Assembly: GCA_934524965.1 (NCBI GenBank)
Contig: CAKSYU010000028.1
Location: 1 to 24,671 of the forward strand
Reading direction: 5' to 3'
Source of the DNA: an uncultured Angelakisella sp.
GTDB taxonomy: Bacteria; Bacillota; Clostridia; Oscillospirales; Ruminococcaceae
DNA: 24,671 bases
Made by a program: the position numbers and the translations under genes. The notes beneath the pieces were generated by a model that was not told the origin of the DNA, made no database searches, and saw only the letters and a list, made by a program, of their open reading frames with translations. Position 1 is the first letter of the stretch; every line of letters starts with the position of its first letter. Shown here piece by piece: positions 21,103-24,671 of this stretch.

Positions 21103-23454
21103 ATGTCAAAAAGCATCATCATCAAGCCGTCGGTGCGGCAGCAGTACGATAAGTTCATGGCGCGGGGCAGGGTGCTGTTTTTCAGCGCGCCCTGCGGCTT
21201 TGGCAAAAGCAGTCTGGCAGAGGCGCTTCTGGCGGAGGAGACGGTCTGCGCGCTGACCGCCGGCACGCCGGAATACGCCCTCCCCGAGGGGGAGGACTGG
21301 TCGGTGCTGCTGGTCGATGATCTGCAGCAGATGCAGGACGAGACCGAGCAGCAGGCACTCTGTGACCTGATCCGGGAGCGGGGCGACCGCCGCTTTGTGC
21401 TGCTTTCGCGCGGGGCGCCCCCCGGCTGGCTCATGGCGTTCCAGTACGCGGGGCTTATGACGGTGCTGAATGCCGATGCCCTGCTGTTCGATCGGGAAGA
21501 TGTCCGTGCCCTGTTCCGCCGGCAGGAAATACCGGTCTCCGAAACCGAGATCAGCGGTATCTTAAAGGAGACCAGCGGCTACCCGCTGGGCGTGGCGATC
21601 ACGGCGCACAACATGGCGGGCGGCAGAGCCTTCGGCTCGGAGCTGATTGCCCAGTGCTACCACGAGGTGTTTTTCTACTTCGAGGCGGCGGTCTACCACC
21701 GCTTCGATCTGCCCATTCGCCGCTTTTTGCTGGAGCTTGCCCCGTTTGAGAGCTTTGATGTGGAAATGGCGCGCATGGTCAGCGGCGACCCCAAGGCGGG
21801 CGAGCTGCTGGGCTGGCTGCAGCGCAATACCACCATGCTGCGCCCCGATGGGGTGGGGCGTTACCGCTTCTGGGCGCAGTTCCGCACCTTCCTGCTGTGG
21901 GAAATGGACAGGGAATATACCGTGGAAAAGCGCCGCACCGTGCTGAACCGCGGCGGACTTTACTACGAGCTGAAAGAGGATTACAGCCACGCGCTGGAAT
22001 GTTATACCCTTGGCGGCGACCATTCCAAGGTTAGCGAGCTGCTGGTGCGCAATGCCGAGCTGCACCCCGGTATGGGACATTACAGCGAGATGGAAAAATA
22101 CTACCGCAGCCTGCCGGAGGAGGAGATCAGCGCTTCTCCGGCGCTGATGCAGGGTATGAGCATGCTTTCGGCGCTGGCGGCGGATTACGATGCCTCCGAG
22201 CGCTGGTACAATGAGCTTTCCCGCTTTGCGGCAAGCCGCGGCAAAAGCGACGCGGCGGGCCGGCAGGCACGGGGCAGGCTGGCATGGCTGGATATCTCGC
22301 TGCCGCAGCGCGGCGTTACCGATCTTACCGCCATCATTCCGGCGGCGTACCGCCTGCTGGTCAATAAGGAGGTCACGCTGCCCGCCTTTTCGGTCACCAG
22401 CGCCCTGCCCAGTATTATGAACGGCGGCAAGGATTTCAGCGAATGGAGCCGTCGGGACGACCTTTTGTACCAAACGATCCGCACACCGGTGGAGGCGATC
22501 TTGGGCAAGGACGGCGTCGGTCTGCCGGACTGCGCCATTGCCGAAAGTAAGTTTGAAAAGGGTGAGGATATCTCCGCCCGCATGCTGTCGGTCATGTCCC
22601 GCCTGGGCGAGATCCAGCGCAGCGGCACACCGGATATCGAGTTTGCCGCCGTGGGGCTGCTGGCGCGCAGTCAGATCGACAACGGGAACGCGCAGGACGC
22701 CGGCAGAACGCTGGAAAGCCTGCGGGAACGCTTTACAGAATACGGTCACACCCGCTTTTTGCTCAATATCGATGCCATGCTGTGCCGTGTGGCGCTGCAC
22801 ACCGGCGATATGGATACCGTGGACAGCTGGTACCGGGAAAAAGCGCCGCGCGACCTTCTGAACATCAATATCATGAAGCGGTACCAGTACCTCACGCAGG
22901 CAATGGCGGAGCTGGCGCAGGGTCGCCCGCAGGCGGCGCTGCTGACCCTGGCGCCGCTGGAGCCGTTCTGCGAGATCTGCCGCCGGCATATCGACCTTAT
23001 TTACCTTGGCATTCTGCGGGCGATCGCCCTGTACCGGCGTAAGGACGAAAGCTGGCGGGAGTCGCTCACCGCGGCGCTGGAGACCGCTGCCGGCTTCAAT
23101 TTTATCCGACCGGTAAGTATGTACGGCGGGGCGGTGCTGCCACTTTTGGAGGAAGTAGACTGGCAGGGCGAGGAAAGCTGGTTCCGTCGGGTCATTGCCG
23201 CCGCCCGTTTGCAGGCGGCGCGGTATCCCTTCTATCTGCAGCCGCCGCTTTCGCCGGAGGAGGCGCTGACCGCCACCGAGCTGCAGGTGCTGCGGCTGAT
23301 GTGCGCCGATAAAAGCAATGCCGAGATCGGCGAGATACTGGATATCAAGTTGCCCACCGTCAAAACTCATGTCAGCCATATCCTTACCAAGCTGAATGTC
23401 AGCCGCCGCAGCGAGGCAAAGACCGCCGCCCGCAAGTTGTGGCTGGTGGAATAA
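21103..23454 (+). CDS. MalT-like (LAL) ATP-dependent LuxR-family transcription regulator
   Basis: 783 residues. The N-terminal STAND-type ATPase has Walker A CGFGKSS (31-37, Lys35) and Walker B SVLLVDD (Asp72, Asp73). The middle ~500 residues are helical TPR-like repeats (for example SHALECYTLGGDHSKVSELL). The C-terminus, about 718-783, is a LuxR/GerE HTH: LTATELQVLRLMCADKSNAEIG, then LDIKLPTVKTHVSHILTKL. This is the MalT/LAL layout, in which ligand and ATP control assembly and DNA binding. The ligand is unknown. The gene is intact although it lies directly after the broken surface operon, so it is a candidate regulator of that operon or of genes elsewhere. GGAGGAGGACC precedes ATG. Confidence 0.93.
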   Translation: MSKSIIIKPSVRQQYDKFMARGRVLFFSAPCGFGKSSLAEALLAEETVCALTAGTPEYALPEGEDWSVLLVDDLQQMQDETEQQALCDLIRERGDRRFVLLSRGAPPGWLMAFQYAGLMTVLNADALLFDREDVRALFRRQEIPVSETEISGILKETSGYPLGVAITAHNMAGGRAFGSELIAQCYHEVFFYFEAAVYHRFDLPIRRFLLELAPFESFDVEMARMVSGDPKAGELLGWLQRNTTMLRPDGVGRYRFWAQFRTFLLWEMDREYTVEKRRTVLNRGGLYYELKEDYSHALECYTLGGDHSKVSELLVRNAELHPGMGHYSEMEKYYRSLPEEEISASPALMQGMSMLSALAADYDASERWYNELSRFAASRGKSDAAGRQARGRLAWLDISLPQRGVTDLTAIIPAAYRLLVNKEVTLPAFSVTSALPSIMNGGKDFSEWSRRDDLLYQTIRTPVEAILGKDGVGLPDCAIAESKFEKGEDISARMLSVMSRLGEIQRSGTPDIEFAAVGLLARSQIDNGNAQDAGRTLESLRERFTEYGHTRFLLNIDAMLCRVALHTGDMDTVDSWYREKAPRDLLNINIMKRYQYLTQAMAELAQGRPQAALLTLAPLEPFCEICRRHIDLIYLGILRAIALYRRKDESWRESLTAALETAAGFNFIRPVSMYGGAVLPLLEEVDWQGEESWFRRVIAAARLQAARYPFYLQPPLSPEEALTATELQVLRLMCADKSNAEIGEILDIKLPTVKTHVSHILTKLNVSRRSEAKTAARKLWLVE

Positions 23455-23465
23455 CGCAGATACCG

Positions 23466-23495
23466 TGGGGGAGGAGCCTTGCCGTTCTTCCCCCA
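23466..23495 (+). terminator. Probable terminator after the LuxR-type gene
   Basis: TGGGGGAGGA (23466-23475) pairs with TCTTCCCCCA (23486-23495), with one G-U pair. A short T-rich stretch (TTCCGTTTC) follows. Confidence 0.5.
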
Positions 23496-23513
23496 TTCCG
23501 TTTCATCTGTGAA

Positions 23514-23542
23514 TTGAACCGGCGGGCGAATTATGCTATACT
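23514..23542 (+). promoter_or_regulatory. Promoter of the CmpB-family gene
   Basis: TTGAAC (23514-23519), 17 bases, TATACT (23537-23542), about 60 bases before the chosen start. Confidence 0.65.
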
Positions 23543-23604
23543 GTGAAGAGAAGCGGTATATCCCACTGCCGGAGCGTGCCGCGTTTTTCCTGTCGGGAGG
23601 GCAT

Positions 23605-24384
23605 ATGAATACCTTTTTGAAGCTGGCTTTTCTGTTCTATATCGGTTCCTCGCTGGGCTGGGTGCTGGAGCTTTTGTTCCGCCGCTTTATCTCCGGCAAC
23701 AATCCGGAGCGCAAGTGGATCAACCCCGGGTTCATGGTGGGTCCCTATGTGCCGCTGTACGGTACGGGGCTTTGTATTCTGTATCTGGTCTCCCGTCTGG
23801 CGGAAAGCCGTCAGGGCGCCGACCCCGTTTGGAACAATATCTTGATGCTGGCGCTGATGGCGGCGGCAATGACCGCCATCGAGTACATTGCCGGTATTAT
23901 GCTGCTGAAGGTGATGAATGCCCGACTGTGGGATTACAGCCGCCGCTGGGGAAATATTGACGGACTGATCTGCCCGCTGTTTTCGGCAATTTGGGCGGTA
24001 ATGGGCGCAGCTTACTATTTTCTTGTCGATCCCTATATCTTGCGGGCGCTGGACTGGCTTTCCCGCAATCTGGCGTTCTCCTTCGTCATCGGCATGTTCT
24101 TCGGCATTTTCGCCATCGACTTTGTCTACTCCACCCACCTTATGGTGAAGATAAGGACCTTCGCCCGCGAGAAGAATGTGGTGGTACGCTACGAGGAACT
24201 GAAAGCCTACCTGAAGGAGGGCAGGGAAAAGGGACGGCAGCACTTCTTTTTGGCGCTGCACACCGACCTGCCGATGCGGGAGCAGCTGCAGCAGTACTAT
24301 GAATACCGCAAAGCCCGCCGTGAGGAGCTGGACAGGATCCTCCACAGGGAGAATGACGGCAATACCCCTGCCAAAGCACAGTAA
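23605..24384 (+). CDS. Putative ABC-transporter type IV membrane protein (CmpB family)
   Basis: 259 residues. The first helix reads LAFLFYIGSSLGWVLELLFRR, followed by NPGFMVGPYVPLYGTG, IEYIAGIMLLKVMNARLWDYS and NIDGLICPLFSAIWAVMG. This order (SxxGWxxE, then GPxxPxYGxG, then EYxxG..LE/K..f..rlWDYS, then G.ICp.fs..W) is the signature of PF06541, annotated as a putative ABC-transporter permease. The family's real role is unproven. About five to six membrane helices are followed by a charged cytoplasmic C-terminal tail (about 185-259) rich in Arg/Glu, likely coiled. The start at 23605 follows GGGAGG; the frame is open to 23533 but that start overlaps the promoter -10. Single-gene unit. Confidence 0.88.
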   Translation: MNTFLKLAFLFYIGSSLGWVLELLFRRFISGNNPERKWINPGFMVGPYVPLYGTGLCILYLVSRLAESRQGADPVWNNILMLALMAAAMTAIEYIAGIMLLKVMNARLWDYSRRWGNIDGLICPLFSAIWAVMGAAYYFLVDPYILRALDWLSRNLAFSFVIGMFFGIFAIDFVYSTHLMVKIRTFAREKNVVVRYEELKAYLKEGREKGRQHFFLALHTDLPMREQLQQYYEYRKARREELDRILHRENDGNTPAKAQ

Positions 24385-24398
24385 AATACCGCAGACCG

Positions 24399-24424
24399 AA
24401 AGCGCGCCGCAAGGTGCGCTTTTT
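24399..24424 (+). terminator. Intrinsic terminator after the CmpB-family gene
   Basis: AAAGCGCGCC (24399-24408), loop GCAA, GGTGCGCTTT (24413-24422), with one G-U pair, then more Ts. Confidence 0.85.
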
Positions 24425-24671
24425 CCGTGCAAGATAGTCTCCGCCTGCGGCGGGTCGCGCGCCCGCACCCTCTCGCCGCGATCCGTTCTATGACTTCGTT
24501 CCATGTCGCCTGACGGCGTCGCAAAGTTTTAATTAGGGCTTGGTCTGTATCTCCGCCTACCGGCGGGGTGGTACTTTTGACCCGCCAAAAGTACCCAAAA
24601 GCGTTTTAGGGCTGCTGCCCTAAAAACCCGCGTCGCTTGGCTGCGCTGGATACGAATATTGTTTTTCTGCG
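24425..24671. repeat. Non-coding, hairpin-rich intergenic repeats
   Basis: No gene is seen in this stretch. GTACTTTTG (24571-24579) and CAAAAGTAC (24586-24594) form a perfect hairpin. Ten bases further, TTTTAGGGC (24604-24612) and GCCCTAAAA (24617-24625) form a second one. CTCCGCCTGCGGCGG near 24441 and CTCCGCCTACCGGCGG near 24551 repeat each other. The layout looks like a dispersed intergenic repeat of this genome, cut by the window end. Confidence 0.5.

Noticed and set aside
1..24671. CRISPR array, insertion sequence or integrase
   Set aside because: No regularly spaced repeats with spacers, and no transposase or recombinase motif in any frame.

Overview
The window is about 60% G+C by eye. 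It looks like chromosomal DNA of a gut-type Firmicute, most likely Oscillospiraceae/Ruminococcaceae (Clostridium cluster IV; Faecalibacterium/Gemmiger/Subdoligranulum-like). This is an inference from the strong AGGAGG ribosome sites, the YlbJ-like protein, the amidase, the MalT/LuxR-type regulator, the CmpB-family membrane protein and the hairpin-rich intergenic repeats. Nearly every gene stops with TAA, one stops with TGA, and no intact gene stops with TAG.

Layout. (1) 211-5799, plus strand: a YlbJ-like membrane protein, a 73-aa four-cysteine protein, a large secreted amidase, a YgjP-type metallopeptidase and an unknown 109-aa protein, closed by a two-way terminator. (2) 5859-7143, minus strand: a GNAT acetyltransferase with a TTG start, then an A+T-rich lipoprotein whose 3' end is frameshifted. 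Between them lie a copy of a G+C-rich repeat and a duplicated 3' fragment of the 109-aa gene. (3) 7306-13304, plus strand: a CLC anion transporter, a TtcA-family tRNA thiolase, an XRE regulator with a membrane tail followed by an unknown 503-aa protein, and a glutamate/aspartate:cation symporter. (4) 13397-14132, minus strand: a HEPN-motif protein with a C-terminal membrane anchor, and tRNA-Ser(GGA) with an unusual terminator. (5) asnS, plus strand. (6) 15810-24384: a short GHKL histidine kinase (minus strand), then a four-gene surface-protein operon, a MalT/LuxR-type regulator and a CmpB-family membrane protein. The last ~250 bases hold only hairpin repeats.

The most interesting part is 15.8-23.5 kb. 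The surface operon (17150-20913) has a promoter with two identical 13-bp direct repeats at a 20-bp step, ending 6 bp before the -35. They fit the published AgrA/ComE-type LytTR binding consensus. An AgrC-like kinase that seems to lack most of its sensor membrane domain lies divergently next to it, and no LytTR regulator gene is in the window. Three of the four operon genes are broken by single-base changes: an in-frame TAG just after the signal peptide, an extra G in a G run, and an extra C in a C run. Only the small secreted IEWG-type protein is intact. This looks like a peptide-signal-controlled surface structure that is decaying, or one switched off by phase-variable runs; sequencing error in the runs is not excluded.

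Secondary points of interest are the perfect 32-bp inverted repeat that copies the 3' end of tRNA-Ser into its own terminator, the GIIGGADGPT motif inside a soluble unknown protein, the HEPN-TM protein, and two gene remnants at 6.4-7.1 kb.
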